A stretch of 64,000 bases of DNA from Bactrocera neohumeralis (taxonomy: Eukaryota > Arthropoda > Insecta > Diptera > Tephritidae). Position 1 is the first letter of the stretch; the number at the start of each line of letters is the position of its first letter. Shown here piece after piece: positions 34,620 to 46,309 of the stretch. The stretch is from assembly GCF_024586455.1 (NCBI RefSeq), contig NC_065921.1, positions 72,621,865-72,685,864 of the forward strand. The letters are read 5' to 3'. The translations under genes were made by a program, and so were the position numbers. Under the pieces are notes generated by a model. The model worked only from the letters and a program-made list of their open reading frames with translations, made no database searches and was not told the origin of the DNA.

Positions 34620-34935
34620 GCAGTAGCAAGTGGCACCGGTGGGTAGATCTTTTGAAAAAGTGGACAGTGCCCCGCCCTCTGATAGGTTTAATGCACATAT
34701 CTCCTAAAACACTTAAGCTACAACCAAATTTGCTGAGTACAAAACTTATAAGAACTCCAATCGACAGTGTGAAAATGGATGAAATCGGATGTTAACCTGC
34801 TCACTCTCCATATAACGGTACTATATCACGGTATCAATAACTAAAACCGCCCGAGACATTAAATTTAATGGTATGAGAGGGCTTTATCGGAATCAGTTTG
34901 AAAATTGAACGATGACCGTGGTACTTAAATCACTT
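34620..34935 (+). mobile_element. Older HINE-A-related fragment
   Basis: CTTTTGAAAAAGTGGACAGT, GCCCCGCCCTCTGATAGG, CACATATCTCCTAAAAC and GAAAATGGATGAAATCGGAT follow the same order as the middle of HINE-A (AAAAGTGGGCGTGGCCCCGC and so on) at clearly lower identity. Both ends are missing. It represents an older subfamily. Confidence 0.6.
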
Positions 34936-35189
34936 TGGCGTTACTTAAATACATTTTGCCTTAATTATACGCAACAGCGCAAATAAATTAATTTTTTGCG
35001 CTGCAGATATGCCCACATCTTCACTCATTATTTATAATTTATCTGTGAGTAAATACAAATATATTTACGCAAAATTAACAGGTATTTTCGTGTTCATTAA
35101 ATCAACTTATTTTTATGTTGTCTGTAACCAGTTTAATTCGATTAAATATGTATAACTATGTATTTGTATATGTAAGTATGTATATCGAC

Positions 35190-35580
35190 ATTAGGGTGCC
35201 TTGGCATGTATCATAAAGGATACCTTAATAAAACAAGCCCTTTATTTTCAAACTAAACTGTGTCTAAGTCAACTTACTTTTCCCCACATATTTCATATGG
35301 AATTTTTGACCTTTTGCAATAGAGGCATTACCTCCAAAGCAAATAAATCTACAACTTTGGAAAATTGATATTCGAATACAAAATTGTTCGCTTTACAAAA
35401 AAGGTATTAACAATTTTTTTCATAAAAATGTTCCTTTAAAAGCTATACGCAGTTAAAGTCAGGTGCCAAGTGTACTGAATGCATACGGTACACCATGTCG
35501 TATGAGCAACGCAGAATGTACCATATAAATCACTTGTGTGAATGCTCAGGCCAGTTGATGTATAACTTTAACACCCTAAT
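35190..35580. mobile_element. Candidate MITE with ATTAGGGTG termini, 391 bp
   Basis: ATTAGGGTG at 35190-35198 is mirrored by CACCCTAAT at 35572-35580. The interior is non-coding. Beyond nine bases the ends diverge and the target duplication is unclear, so the call rests on a short inverted repeat. Similar terminal bases (CTAGGGTG) bound the element at 40296-43308. Confidence 0.4.
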
Positions 35581-35904
35581 ATACATATTTATATATATGT
35601 ATATTTATTTATATATATGTATATATATTATTTTGTTTATATATTTGCATTGAATGGAATTTTGCTGGTTTCGAAGGCCAGCTGAAGCCGCAGCATTGCG
35701 TTTCGGATAATCTACTTAATGCCGAATCAATATGAATACGAAATCAAAGCAAACACACACCTACATACATACGTGAGCACAAGCAAGAGTAAATTAATTT
35801 TGCATGAGGTATATAATTTTTGCAAGGAGCATATGTACTTAAATATCGTGTGTTGTTCTTTACACGTTGTTTTAAAGAAAAAATTAAGTAAATAAAATTT
35901 AATA

Positions 35905-36102
35905 TTGGGTAGTCGAAAAAGTCTTTTCGTATTTTGTCAATAGATGTGGTTGCAGACGTACATATATCTCCAGTGCTACCAATCACATTGTGAATACCAT
36001 ATTGTGTTGGAAAGGTGAGATTTTGAGCTTCATTTAAAAAATTAAATTTGGGGAAGTTAAAACAAAGTTACAGCTGTCCAAAAATTAGTAAAAATAAGAA
36101 AA
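35905..36102 (+). mobile_element. mariner 5' end (terminus plus 5' UTR only)
   Basis: It begins TTGGGTAGTCGAAAAAGTCT directly after a TA and matches 24902-25090. It continues to AAAGTTACAGCTGTCC, the position where a start codon would follow, but is cut off by HINE-A at 36103. Confidence 0.65.
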
Positions 36103-36941
36103 AACAAGTAAGGAAAAGGCTAAGTTCGGGTACAGCATTTTATAAATGATTGATAATCGAGATTTCATTATCAGTCATTTACATATTTTTCAAATACCGT
36201 ATTTGTGTAAAGTTTTATTCCGCTATCATCATTGGTTCCTAATGTATATATTATACAGAGAAGGCATCAGATGGAATTCAAAATAGCGTTATATTGGAAG
36301 AAGGCGTGGTTGTGAACCGATTTCACCCATATTTCGTACATGTCATCAAGGTGTTAAGAAAATATTATATACCGAATTTCATTGAAATCGGTCTAGTAGT
36401 TCCTGCGATATGGTTTTTGGTCCAAAAAGCTTCCTTCTGTCATTTCTTCCGTAAAATTTAGTGTTTTTGACGTTTTTTGTTAGTCGGTTAACGCACTCTA
36501 TAGAGTTTGGTTGACATAGCTATAGTAGTTTCCGAGATATATACAAAAAATTTAGTAGAGGGGGGGCACGCCCACTTTTCCAAAAAAACTGCGTCCCTCT
36601 CTAATGCGATCCTTTGTGCCAAATTTCACTTTAATATCTTTATTTATGGCTTAGTTATGACACTTTATAGGTTTTCGGTTTTCGCCATTTTGTGGGCGTG
36701 GCAGTGGGCTGATTTTGCCCATATTCGAACTTAACCTTCTTATGGTGCCGAGAAATACGTGTACCAAGTTTCATCATGATATCTCAATTTTTACTCAAGT
36801 TACAGCTTGCACGGACGGACGGACAGACGGACAGACAGACATCCGGATTTCGACTCTACTCGTCACCCTGATCACTTTGGTATATATAACCCTATATCTG
36901 ACTCTTTTAGTTTTACGACTTACAAACAACCGTTATGTGAA
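36103..36941 (-). mobile_element. HINE-A, 5'-truncated
   Basis: The plus strand starts AACAAGTAAGGAAAAGGCTA (inverted 3' end) and ends at ACAAACAACCGTTATGTGAA, lacking the last 45 or so bases with the 5' subterminal repeat. An internal deletion of about 60 bp removes part of the GGGCGTGGC region near 36430. The microsatellite is at 36808-36842. Confidence 0.85.
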
Positions 36942-37330
36942 GCAACTGACTCCGTATGTGATCAATAACGCGAATATTCTCTTCCAAAGCTTCAATCGTC
37001 TCGGAAATATCTGTGTAGGCAAGCGACTTGACATAACCGCACAAAAATTAGTCCAGCGATGTTAAATCGACCGGACCTGGAAACCAAGCCACAGGCTCAA
37101 GATGCGAGATAGTGCGCTCACCAAATGTTTCCTTCAAGATACGAGTATTAATAGTTTCGTTGGCTTTATTTGAGGTAGCGCAGTCTTGTTGGTAGCTCAG
37201 TCTTGTTGGAACCAAATTCACAACCACATATTCCAATTCAAGAATGATCTTTAAACATGGCTCTATAGCCTTCCTCATTGACTTTAGCATAAGACGAACC
37301 TATATCAATGTATCGGGCGCTACAAACCCA
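36942..37330 (-). pseudogene. rosa-like transposase fragment (copy 4, divergent)
   Basis: The minus frame 37290-37048 encodes LSYQQDCATSNKANETI (second Asp), ILKETFGERTISHLEPVAW and VDLTSLD (third Asp). The adjacent lower part reads GYVKSLAYTDISETIEALEENI in another frame. Asp-Asp spacing is about 43, near the 41 of rosa, so small insertions are likely. It abuts truncated HINE-A. Confidence 0.7.
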
Positions 37331-37669
37331 TCGCTACCATCCCTGGCAGCAAAAATTTTACACAAAGTAGGTACCATATTTTATTTTCGAGACAGAGTGG
37401 AGCCTTTTGCAGCTTAGAAAAAGTTGCAAAAGCGTTTAGTCTTGTGGTCAACAAAACCAAGAAAAAGTAGGTAGAGGCCACACAAAAAGATTCCTCGCAT
37501 CTTGGGAAAAAAGAAACTGAAAGATTTTGTCTATCAGGAAACCTGGAAAAATTCCACTAACATTTTAAGCTTGAATATCAAGCGCAAAATAATTCTTACA
37601 AACAGCTGCCATTTTGGTATCTGTAGAAGATTGAGAAACAGATCCGTCACTTCATAAGTCATTTCTCCC
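37331..37669. other. Unassigned stretch
   Basis: No recognisable feature; flanked by rosa-like and RTE-like remnants and may be unrecognised element sequence. Confidence 0.3.
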
Positions 37670-37950
37670 GTCTTATTATGCGCTGAAAATCCATGCACGA
37701 TGACGAAAAGAGATGATAGAGCTCTTGGAGCATTTCAGAGCACAGTTCTCCGTAAGGTCTTTAGAGCGTGTCGCGTGAGCGATGAGTGCTAAAAACAATG
37801 GAACCACGAACTGGATGACCACGAACTGGATAAAACATTGTTGCCACGTCATTCGCATTGAAATGTTCCAGCGAAAAGCTCCTATGATTCAAGACAAATT
37901 TAAGACAGACCTATCCTCTGTTGTAGTGCCATGGAAGAAGCAGCAGATAT
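37670..37950 (+). pseudogene. RTE-like ORF2 C-terminal fragment, weak
   Basis: In the plus strand DRALGAFQSTVLRKVF, ACRVSDEC and KQWNHEL resemble the block FERKVLRxIFG...RRxWNxELYELY found after RT in RTE-like ORF2. Stops follow and the rest is not alignable. Confidence 0.4.
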
Positions 37951-38465
37951 AAGGCACAATTTTCCCTCAGCATTGTAAAGAAACTGCTTGATAAATATTT
38001 ATCCTACGAAGCTCAACATAAAGTAAAAGGTAAAGTTCCTTCGTTGAAAGTAGAAATTTATATGAAAAAAGTAAAAGAACCAACTTTGTCTAATATCTAT
38101 TAATATTCATATACGAGTACACATGTAACTGCTTGTAAATTTAACTGAAGAACTCTTTTAGATTAAACACAGGCTAGTCCAATGAATATTTAGTCTCCAG
38201 CTCGATGTCGGTACCTCCTTCTTTTTTAGAGAGTTTCAGAGACGCCTACTACCTTCTCCAGTCGAATCGGACTCTTAGTTTACTTTTGAATGCATGTATG
38301 TAGAAGTAAAACATGGAACAGTTGATCGTTGGTTCGTGCTAAGAGGTTTCTAAGAACTTATACGGCTAGTAAAGAAAGTATCGCATTGTAAAAATTGGTG
38401 TAAAGACGTATAAATTGCTTAGAGACTATTAAAGTCGATTAGCAACAGGTCCTCAAATATATTGT
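37951..38465. other. Gene-free interval
   Basis: No recognisable coding or repeat feature. Confidence 0.4.
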
Positions 38466-38980
38466 AAGTGTTAATATTCTTCTTCTTTTATATTGGCACA
38501 GATATCGCTTACGCGGTTATAGTTTACAACAGCGAGCCAGTCAATCTTCCTCTTCGAAGTCTGGCGCCAATTGGATTCCAAAGATTCCAAGTGAAGCCAG
38601 GTTCTTCTACACTTGGTGTTTACAACGGAGTGGATTTCTTCCTCTTCCTCTGCTTCCCCCGGCGGGTACTGCGTCAAATACTTGCAGAGCCGGAGTGTTT
38701 TCGGCCATTCGGACGGCATGATCAAGTCATCCGCACAGCTCATTGTTTTATCGACTGCGGTATGCACCGTGGGCAAACCGCAAAGGACCATGTCTCTGTA
38801 CCATATAGCTGGACGGGAATAATAAGTGACTTATAGAGTTTGGTCTTTGTTCGTCGAGAGAGGACTTTACTTCTCAATTGCCTACTCAGTCCAAAGTAGC
38901 ACCTGTTGGCAAGAGTTATTCTGCGTTGGATTTCGAGGCTGGAGAATGAAGTCATGTGTAGAAGTTCACGCAATTGAGGA
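38466..38980 (-). pseudogene. RTE-like ORF2 C-terminal part
   Basis: The frame 38973-38740 encodes SLEIQRRITLANRCYFGLSR, KVLSRRTKTKLYKSLIIPVQ and LYGTETW, the conserved post-RT region. The frame 38791-38471 continues DDLIMPSEW and LESLESNWRQTSKRKIDWLA, ending near VVNYNRVSDICANIKEEE. The intervening domain is deleted. The 3' end faces 38466. Confidence 0.75.
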
Positions 38981-38982
38981 AA

Positions 38983-39190
38983 GTTCTCTGAGCGCCATTC
39001 ACTTGAGGGTGGCCAGAAATGATTCTTTTACATATGGCTCAAGCAGCTCACGACTTCCGATTCTAGACCAAGTATCCCCTAGTTGAAAAGAACATCCGTT
39101 TGAAGGCGTGCTAAAGTCAAAAGTCGAACCGTTCTTCCTCAGTATTGTGCGCTGAGTTTAGGACCCGCCACGTAAAAAATTCCTCGAATT
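38983..39190 (+). mobile_element. RTE-tail-associated module (copy 1)
   Basis: GGAAAGTTCTCTGAGCGCCA through TTGTGCGCTGAGTTTAGGAC matches 55395-55640 directly and 62740-62965 inverted. It lies back to back with the minus-strand RTE fragment, so it was not part of that insertion. Confidence 0.6.
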
Positions 39191-40293
39191 AAAACGAAAT
39201 CCCTTAATATTGCTGTCGTAATACAAGTAATACTCAAATGTACAGAGTACAGGGTCAAGAACTTAAATACAATACCCCACAAACTGAATAAGCTTCCTCG
39301 ACCGGAAGCTTTTGCTGTTTTGCTACACTAACAACGCGCATAATTTGATCAAAAACGCCATTAAGCGGGCTTTCAAACGAAAATATGTAAATAAGGCAGT
39401 ATGACAGCCAGCTAACAAGCATCGCTTACGATCGCCCCAATTGCACTTGGATGTCACATATAACACAAGCAGATGGTGTGAAGCTATCCATGTGCAGTAA
39501 ATGCATTACGCCGACAATTAGAGACGCTTGTGTTCCAAGCATAGAAGCACAAACACATTGACAATTGCGAGCTCGTGCGCTGGTGCTCTCATTAAAACGA
39601 CAATATAGGCAAGAGCAGTCTAAGCAATTCGATTTGAAGTCTTCATGCAAAATGCGATTGTTTGGATTGCGTAAGGCAACACACATACTTGTATACATAT
39701 GTATATATACATATGCATAACATATATAATGTACATATATGTATTTTTCATGTATGTGTTTACTCATGCAGCTGCACAATCCACTGGCTGGCATGCAGCC
39801 TCAATAATCCAAGTTTGTTGCAACGAAGATTGCGCAAGTAACACACACACAGGCGCTTTGTCAAGCATATACACACACACAAGCGAAAGTTGCATGATTA
39901 TTATGCAAAAACTTGCAGTCGCATATCGCAGCTTGCACTATCCTGCTGGCTACCAATCATAGCTCCCCGCCTGCACTGATTTTCATTGGAAGCCAACGAA
40001 CGTCGCCGTCGCCTAACGGTAGTGACGGCCTTATATGAACCACTTGAGCTGTCGCTGCATCCTTGAAAATCCACAAAGTCGACATGTGTTACTGCACACA
40101 TGTGATTACTCACACAAACTGTGTGTATATACAAATACGTATGTATGTATTGGTGGATTGTCGCTGCATTTGCATAGCAAGAGAAATGTGATAAAACATG
40201 TCTTTGTCGCGGCTTTGTTAAGCGCGTTTGCCGAAGCGTGTATGCTTACTGCCATATTAACATGCCCGCATGCCTGGCGGCGAAACCTATATA
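39191..40293. other. Gene-free interval
   Basis: Unique-looking sequence with TATG/CATA and CA microsatellites (39690-39760, 39840-39880, 40120-40150). Opposing short frames show no domain. Confidence 0.5.
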
Positions 40294-40319
40294 TACTAGG
40301 GTGTGCCAAAAAGTAAAGA

Positions 40320-43255
40320 ATGTTTGAACATTTTTTTGGTAATATTTTTTTAGAAAATTTTCAATTTAATAAAAACATTAAATTTCAAAAATTAACATGT
40401 TTCAAATATATATATTTTTATTAGTTATTGTTTTATTATTCTAAATTTGTTTTTAATATTTTTTTTATAAAAATTGTTACAAAAAAAATATTTTTTAGAA
40501 AATTTTTATTTTAATAAAAGAATTAAATTTCAAAAATAAATATGTTTATAATATATTTTTTTCATAAATTATAATTTTATTATTACCAAATTTTTTTTTA
40601 ATTTTTTTTATAAAAGTTGTGAATTAAATTTTTTTTTGAAAATTTTTAATTTAATAAAAAAATTTAATTTCAGAAATAAACATATTTTTCATACAATTTT
40701 TTAATAAATTCATCTTTTATTATTACTAAATTTTTTTGAATATTTTTTGTTTAAAAATTGTTATTTATATAAATTTTTTAGAAAATTTTTAAATTAATAA
40801 AAATAATAAAATTTCAAATAAATATATTTTTAATAAATTGTTTTTATAAATTATTATTATTATTAAATTTTTTTTATTTTTTTTTAAAAATATATTTTTT
40901 AATATTTTTAATTAATTAAAAAAATAATTTAACAAAGTAAATATATTTTTCATGTAATATTTTAATAAATTATTCTTTTCTTATTACTAAATTTTTTGTA
41001 ATACGTTTTGTATACAAATTGTTACTTATATACATTTTTTAGAAAGTTTTTAAATTAATAAAAAATAATATAATTTCGGAAATAAATATATTTTTAATAA
41101 AATTTTTTATAAATTATTATAATTAATAAATTTGTTTTTAACGTTTTTTTTTAAATTGTTAAATAATATTTTTTTAAGAAATTTTTAATAAAAAAAAAAA
41201 ATTTTTAAATAAAAAATGTTTTAATATAATTTCCATATTTATATATATTATTAGTTTAATTAATTTTTTTAAAAGAAAATTTTAATTTAAATTTGTTTTA
41301 TATATTTTTTTTTTTAAAATTAGTTGTTAATTAATATTTTTGTAAAAATTTTTAATTTTAATAAAAAAATTTATTTCAAAAAGAAACATTTTAAATAATG
41401 TTTTTAATATATAATTATTTTCTATATTATTATTTTAATTATAAATTTGTTTTTATTTTTTATATTCTCGCAACAAAGTGGCTAACGAGAGTATTATAGT
41501 TTTGTTCACATAACGGTTGTTTGTAAGTCCTAAAACTAAAAGAGTCAGATATAGGGTTATATATACCAAAGTGTCCGTCCGTCTGTCCGTCCGTCCGTGC
41601 AAGCTGTAACTTGAGTAAAAATTGAGATATCATGATGAAACTTGGTACACGTATTCCTTGGCTCCATAAGAAGGTTAAGTTCGAAGATGGGCAAAATCGG
41701 CCCACTGCCACGCCCACAAAATGGCGAAAACCGAAAACTTATAAAGTGTCATAACTAAGCCATAAATAAAGATATTAAAGTGAAACTTGGCACAAAGGAT
41801 CGCATTAGGGAGGGGCATATTTGGACGCAATTTTTTGGAAAAGTGGGCGTGGCCCCGCCCCCTACTAAGTTTTTTGTACATATCTCGGAAACTAATATAG
41901 CTATGTCAACCAAACTCTATAGAGTCGTTTTCTTCAGGCATTTCCATATACAGTTCAAAAATGGAAGAAATCGGATAATAACCACGCCCACCTCCCATAC
42001 AAAGGTTATGTTCAAAATCACTAAAAGTGCGTTAACCGTTACTAATAAAAAACGTCAAAAACACTAAATTTTACGGAAGAAGTGGCAGAAGGAAGCTGCA
42101 CCCAGGCTTTTTTAAAAATTGAAAATGGGCGTGGCGCCGCCCACTTATGGACCAAGAACCATATCTCAGGAACTACTAGACCGATTTCAATGAAATTCAG
42201 TATATAATATTTTCTTAACACTCTGATGACATGTACGAAATATAGGTGAAATCGGTTCACAACCACGCCTTCTTCCAATATAAAGCTATTTTGAATTCCA
42301 TCTGTTGCCTTCTCTGTATAATATATATAGTACATTAGAAACCAATGATGACAGCGGAATAAAACTTTACAAAAATACGGTATTTGAAAAATATGTAAAT
42401 GACGTATAATGAAATCTCGATTATCACTTTATCATGCGAGAGTATAAAATGTTCGGTGACACCCGAACTTAGCCCTTTTACTTGTTATATTCTAAATTTG
42501 CTTTTTAATATTTTTTTATAAAAGTTGTTAACTGATTTAAAAAAAAAAAAATTATTCAAGAGAAAACCAAATTTCAAAAATAAATAAACATGTTTTTAAA
42601 CTTTTTTTGTATAAATAAATGTTTTATTTTTACCAAATTTGTTTTTAACAGTTTTTATTTGAAAGCTGTTAATTAATATTTTTCAGAACATTTTTAATTT
42701 AATAAAAAATAAATTTCAAAAATAAACATATGTATTTTTAGTATAATTTTTTCCTTTTATTTCTTATTTTATTATTACTAAATTTGTTTTTAATAAAAGT
42801 TGTTAAATAAAATTTTTTTAAGAAAAATTTAAATTTAATAAAAAAATGATATTTCAAAAATGAACAAGTTTTTAATATAATTTTTTTTATAAATTATTAT
42901 TTTAGTTTTACTAAATTTGTTTTTTGTATTTTGTTAAGTTTTTAATTACATACTACTTTTATAGAAAATTTATAACATAATAATAGAATTATATTTCAAA
43001 AATAAACTATTTTTTTCTACAAATTTTTCTTTTTTATTAAATTGGGTTTTAATTTTTTTATGAAAGTTCTTAATTACTATTTTGTTAGAAAATTTTTAAT
43101 TTAATAAAAAGTAAAATTTCAAAATAAAGAAATTTTTTAATGTAAGTTTTGTATTAATTATTATTTTACTATTATAACATTTTTTTAAATATTTTTTTTT
43201 ATAAAAAATATTTTTCTATATATTTAAAAAAAATTTAATTTAATTTAATGTTAAT
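40320..43255. repeat. ~140-bp AT-rich tandem repeat, about 13 units
   Basis: Units carry AAATTTCAAAAATAAACAT, then a T-run, TATAAATTATTATTTTATTA, CTAAATTTGTTTTTAAT and TAGAAAATTTTTAATTTAAT. The AATTTC box recurs near 40380, 40528, 40670, 40808, 41069, 41370, 42570, 42710, 42852, 42992 and 43118; eroded units lie near 40930 and 41198. By eye the composition is about 90% A+T. The array resumes in phase after the HINE-A. Confidence 0.85.
41456..42486 (+). mobile_element. HINE-A, complete, inserted in the AT array
   Basis: It runs from TTTTTATATTCTCGCAAC to CCCTTTTACTTGTT, with the GTCC microsatellite at 41573-41600 and the inverted subterminal repeat GCGAGAGTATAAAA at 42437-42450. It keeps the TGCCACGCCCACAAAATGGC segment missing from the 33.3-kb copy and is otherwise closely similar to it. 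Flanks are AT-array sequence on both sides. Confidence 0.85.
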
Positions 43256-43310
43256 AATTTTTCGCAAGCTGTTTCCTCCAATTTCACTTACTTTTCGCTG
43301 CACCCTAGTA

Positions 43311-44288
43311 CAAACACTTGTATAACCTAATATTATGTATCCACAGCGTTCTATGTTAGTTGCTCTTTAAATAGAGAGTATGTCTGTAAGAGATTGTGTC
43401 GCCCAGCAGTTAAGGCGGACCAATCATTCTACGCCGAAACAAAACCTATTAAGACACTTCCAAGCATAAAAAGTGCCCGATAAGTGCACAGTCTACAAAT
43501 TCACATACAGTTTGGTCTATATGGATACCTGAAAAATACATATATATATATATACTTTTAGAAATGTATGTATGTATATACATGTGTGTTTGACACTTTC
43601 TGCTTTCTCACTTGTGATTTTCCTTTTAATTTCTGCATTCTTCTTCGTCCATTCTTTGCCACTGCCACTTAACTTTCGGTATTTGCCGCCATTGTGGCAT
43701 TCATTCTTCGTCGTTAGTTGAATTTTTGCTGATTTTGGCAAATCCACTCGTGGCGACGCTGCCGCTGCACTTGAGCGTAATCGCAAAATGTCCTTATTCG
43801 CCACTTGAGTGTGTAGGTATGTATATATATGTGTGTTTATGTGAGTGTATATATATATGTGTGTTTGTGAGTGTAGGTGTGTGGTTGCGCGAGCATGATT
43901 GTTCAACTGTAATGAAACAAGAACAAATTGCCGCCTTGCACTACATAAATCGCAAGTGTTTAGTAGGTGAGTGTGTGTGTGTGTTCGATGCTTTCTATGT
44001 GTTCTATGCGCTCACAAGCATCTAAAGTGCTTGCAAATAGCTTGTCAAAGAATTTAGTGTGTTGAATTGCTAGATTTACGTGCTAAAATAGAGTGCAAAG
44101 CGTTTTATAATAATAAATCTTACTTTAATTCAAATGCAAGTTTTAATAGTTTCAGCGATTTGCAGTCGATAAATATGTCAAGGCAGTTTAATTGCTGTTC
44201 AAATAAATTTTCTACTAATTCACTCTCGAATTTTCTCTAGGAAATATATTTATATGTGGCAATTCATTTGCTCCATGCCACTGATATT
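43311..44288. other. Gene-free interval with microsatellites
   Basis: TA repeat at 43538-43556 and TATG/GTGT tracts at 43565-43600 and 43815-43885. The frame 43517-43906 is largely repeat-encoded. Otherwise unique-looking. Confidence 0.5.
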
Positions 44289-45075
44289 AGATTAGTTTAG
44301 GTTAGGTTAGTCTCGTAGGCCAATGAGCCACACGTAGACCAGTTTTGGTTCTTTGCGATACCAGCTGAAGTTCAGTTACTAGGTCCATGGTGATCACACC
44401 TTTAGGATGACTGCGCTTCACGCGAATTTTAACAGACTCTGTGACCGCACTATCGATACCTCCGTCAGTATGTCATACCGTAGAGACCGCAGGTGCTTAC
44501 AGCATAGTCTTGCCAATGCGAGACAAATGCACAAAATATGCTCTATTGTTTCCCTGCTGCCTTGCTCTAGACATTTTTCGCAATCTTCTCGATCTGTGAG
44601 CCCCATTCTGCGGGCGTCTGTCGCCAGCAGACAGTGACCAGTTAATATTCCTATCATGTTCCTAGAGTCTTTTATATCGAAAACCAATAGGAATTTTTTG
44701 TACTCCCGATCTATCGTTTTCCACATGACCTTTGAGGTTTGCTCCTAGGTAGCTCGTTCCATCGGATTTTGTTTTTCTTTATCATGCTTCTGTGGAGATC
44801 GTCGTATGACAATACATGGGTTACCCAATGTTGGTCAAGTTTTCAGGTGTTAGCCGTACATAACTCTTGGAAACCTCGTCCACTCTCTCATTGCCATCGG
44901 TGTCTTTGTGATCTGGCACCCAGTAGAAGTGACGTTGCTTGCTTCTGGCAACACTTTCCACTGCTGCCCTTCTTCCCAAGACACTGCCTTGTTTGCTGCT
45001 TGGCTGTCTACGTAGATGTTGACTCTGGAATTGCCTGCAGATGCATAAAGGACTTTCGGAATAGCAAAATGATAT
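44289..45075 (-). pseudogene. NLR-1 non-LTR ORF2 3' part: RNase H and C-terminal domain
   Basis: From 45070 down: AGNSRVNIYVDSQAANKAV (RNase H DSQ block), then broken QITKTPM / WVPDHKD-like sequence. A clean frame 44726-44418 follows: MWKTIDREYKKFLL, MIGILTGHCLLATDARRMGL, TDREDCEKCLEQGSRETIEH, ILCICLALARL, RYDILTEVSIV. The C-x-x-C...H-x3-C motif is the usual C-terminal zinc-binding motif. The 3' UTR ends in TTAGTTTAGGTTAGGTTAG (44292-44310). It is the best preserved NLR-1 copy. Confidence 0.8.
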
Positions 45076-46309
45076 AAATTTGCAGATGTTTTCTTTTTTC
45101 TAATATGGAATTAGCCTCAAGTTCATTATTGACATTAGATAACTTTTAAGGAGAGACTTCATAGGTTTGGAAAATTTGATTTTTTCTTCTATAGTTGATT
45201 ATAAAAGTTTCTTGATTGGAATAATATTGTACAACATTCGGCTGGGTACAACACTGGTTGGGACCAAACCATTTCTTTTTGAAGAGATTGAGCCATAGTT
45301 AGAGGTGCAGCCAATTTTTTTTTTTGAGAAATCGAGCTATAATCGGAGTGCAGCCTCCCTGGGCTCTATTAATGTCAGATGTGCTATCGTAAGACCTTGA
45401 TAGCATATTCTTGCAATCCCGTTTCAGTGTTGCGCTCAAGCCATTTGGTGCTCTCAATGAAACTACTTATGTCCGTTACGCTTTTTGTAGACAGCCATTC
45501 AAAGTTTGGGGCCTGATGGGTTCCAGTGCAAAACAGTTTCTTTAATACTTTTTAACTGCCAGCTGCTTGCCGCAGCATATTGTTATAAGGGCAGACCAAA
45601 TTTAGCGCATGAGGGCCAATATCCCATTATTGTAGCTGTATGTCTGTATACATATACTATTCCTGGACCTATTTAATAAGTTCTTGAATCTCGTCCTTCC
45701 ATACTTAGCCCAAATCTACTTCATTACTTTGCATTTGCTTATGGATATATTCCCTTCTGTTCTGAACTATTTGTTCAAATTCCCCATAAAGGGTCTATTG
45801 ATTGTTCCTAACGGACATGGTTTAAAATTTGCCTCCAATTCATTTAGAGAGGCTAGAGAGGCTGACTTTTTCAAATCGTCTGAGATCTAATCCTAAGAGC
45901 CCAAAATTATTTTTTTTGTTATGAGCTGGTTCAGGATATTAAAAAAAATAATTTCTCCGTTTTTCAAAGTTAGCCTCAAAAATCGAAAATTTTTCTCTTC
46001 GAAGTTCGAAATTGAGTTCAACACCTCGAAAACAACTGATTTGGTCAAATAAACTGAAAATTAATTGTTTTTGGCATATAGGGTGAAGGAGAAAGATACA
46101 GTTTATATTATATAGAAAGAGAAAGAGAGAGACAGATAGTGAGAGAGAGAGAGAGATAGGGAGCCTATAACTTATGTACTATAGAATGAGAGTATGAACA
46201 TTTCCTTTGTCTGCAGCTTTTAAAAAAACTATTTTTTAAGTTATTAAGAATGATTCCCACCATTTTAACAATTATGATTCAACAATATATCGAAATAAAC
46301 TAAATATTC
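45076..46309. other. Gene-free interval
   Basis: No assignable protein. A minus-strand stretch around 45440-45545 (FEWLSTKSVTDISSFIES) looks coding-like but matches nothing I know. A GA microsatellite lies at 46114-46168. Confidence 0.35.
45945..46060. repeat. Isolated relative of the 17-kb 88-bp satellite unit
   Basis: AAAATAATTTCTCCGTTTTT, CAAAGTTAGCCTC and CTTCGAAGTTCGAAATTGAG reproduce the order of the 16971-17812 unit as a single diverged copy 29 kb away. Confidence 0.6.

Larger units (their letters stand above)
40296..43308. mobile_element. DNA element with CTAGGGTG inverted termini enclosing an AT-only tandem array
   Basis: The left end CTAGGGTGTGCCAAAAAGTA and the right end (inverted) CTAGGGTGCAGCGAAAAGTA agree at 17 of the first 21 positions. 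TA flanks both sides (40294-40295, 43309-43310), consistent with a TA target duplication. Between the ends is only the ~140-bp AT-rich repeat plus a later HINE-A insertion (41456-42486). Without the insertion the element is about 1.98 kb. No coding sequence. Superfamily is not recognised. Confidence 0.65.

Noticed and set aside
44407..45077. Plus-strand frames 44407-44637 and 44739-45077
   Set aside because: Antisense shadows of the NLR-1 C-terminal and RNase H regions.
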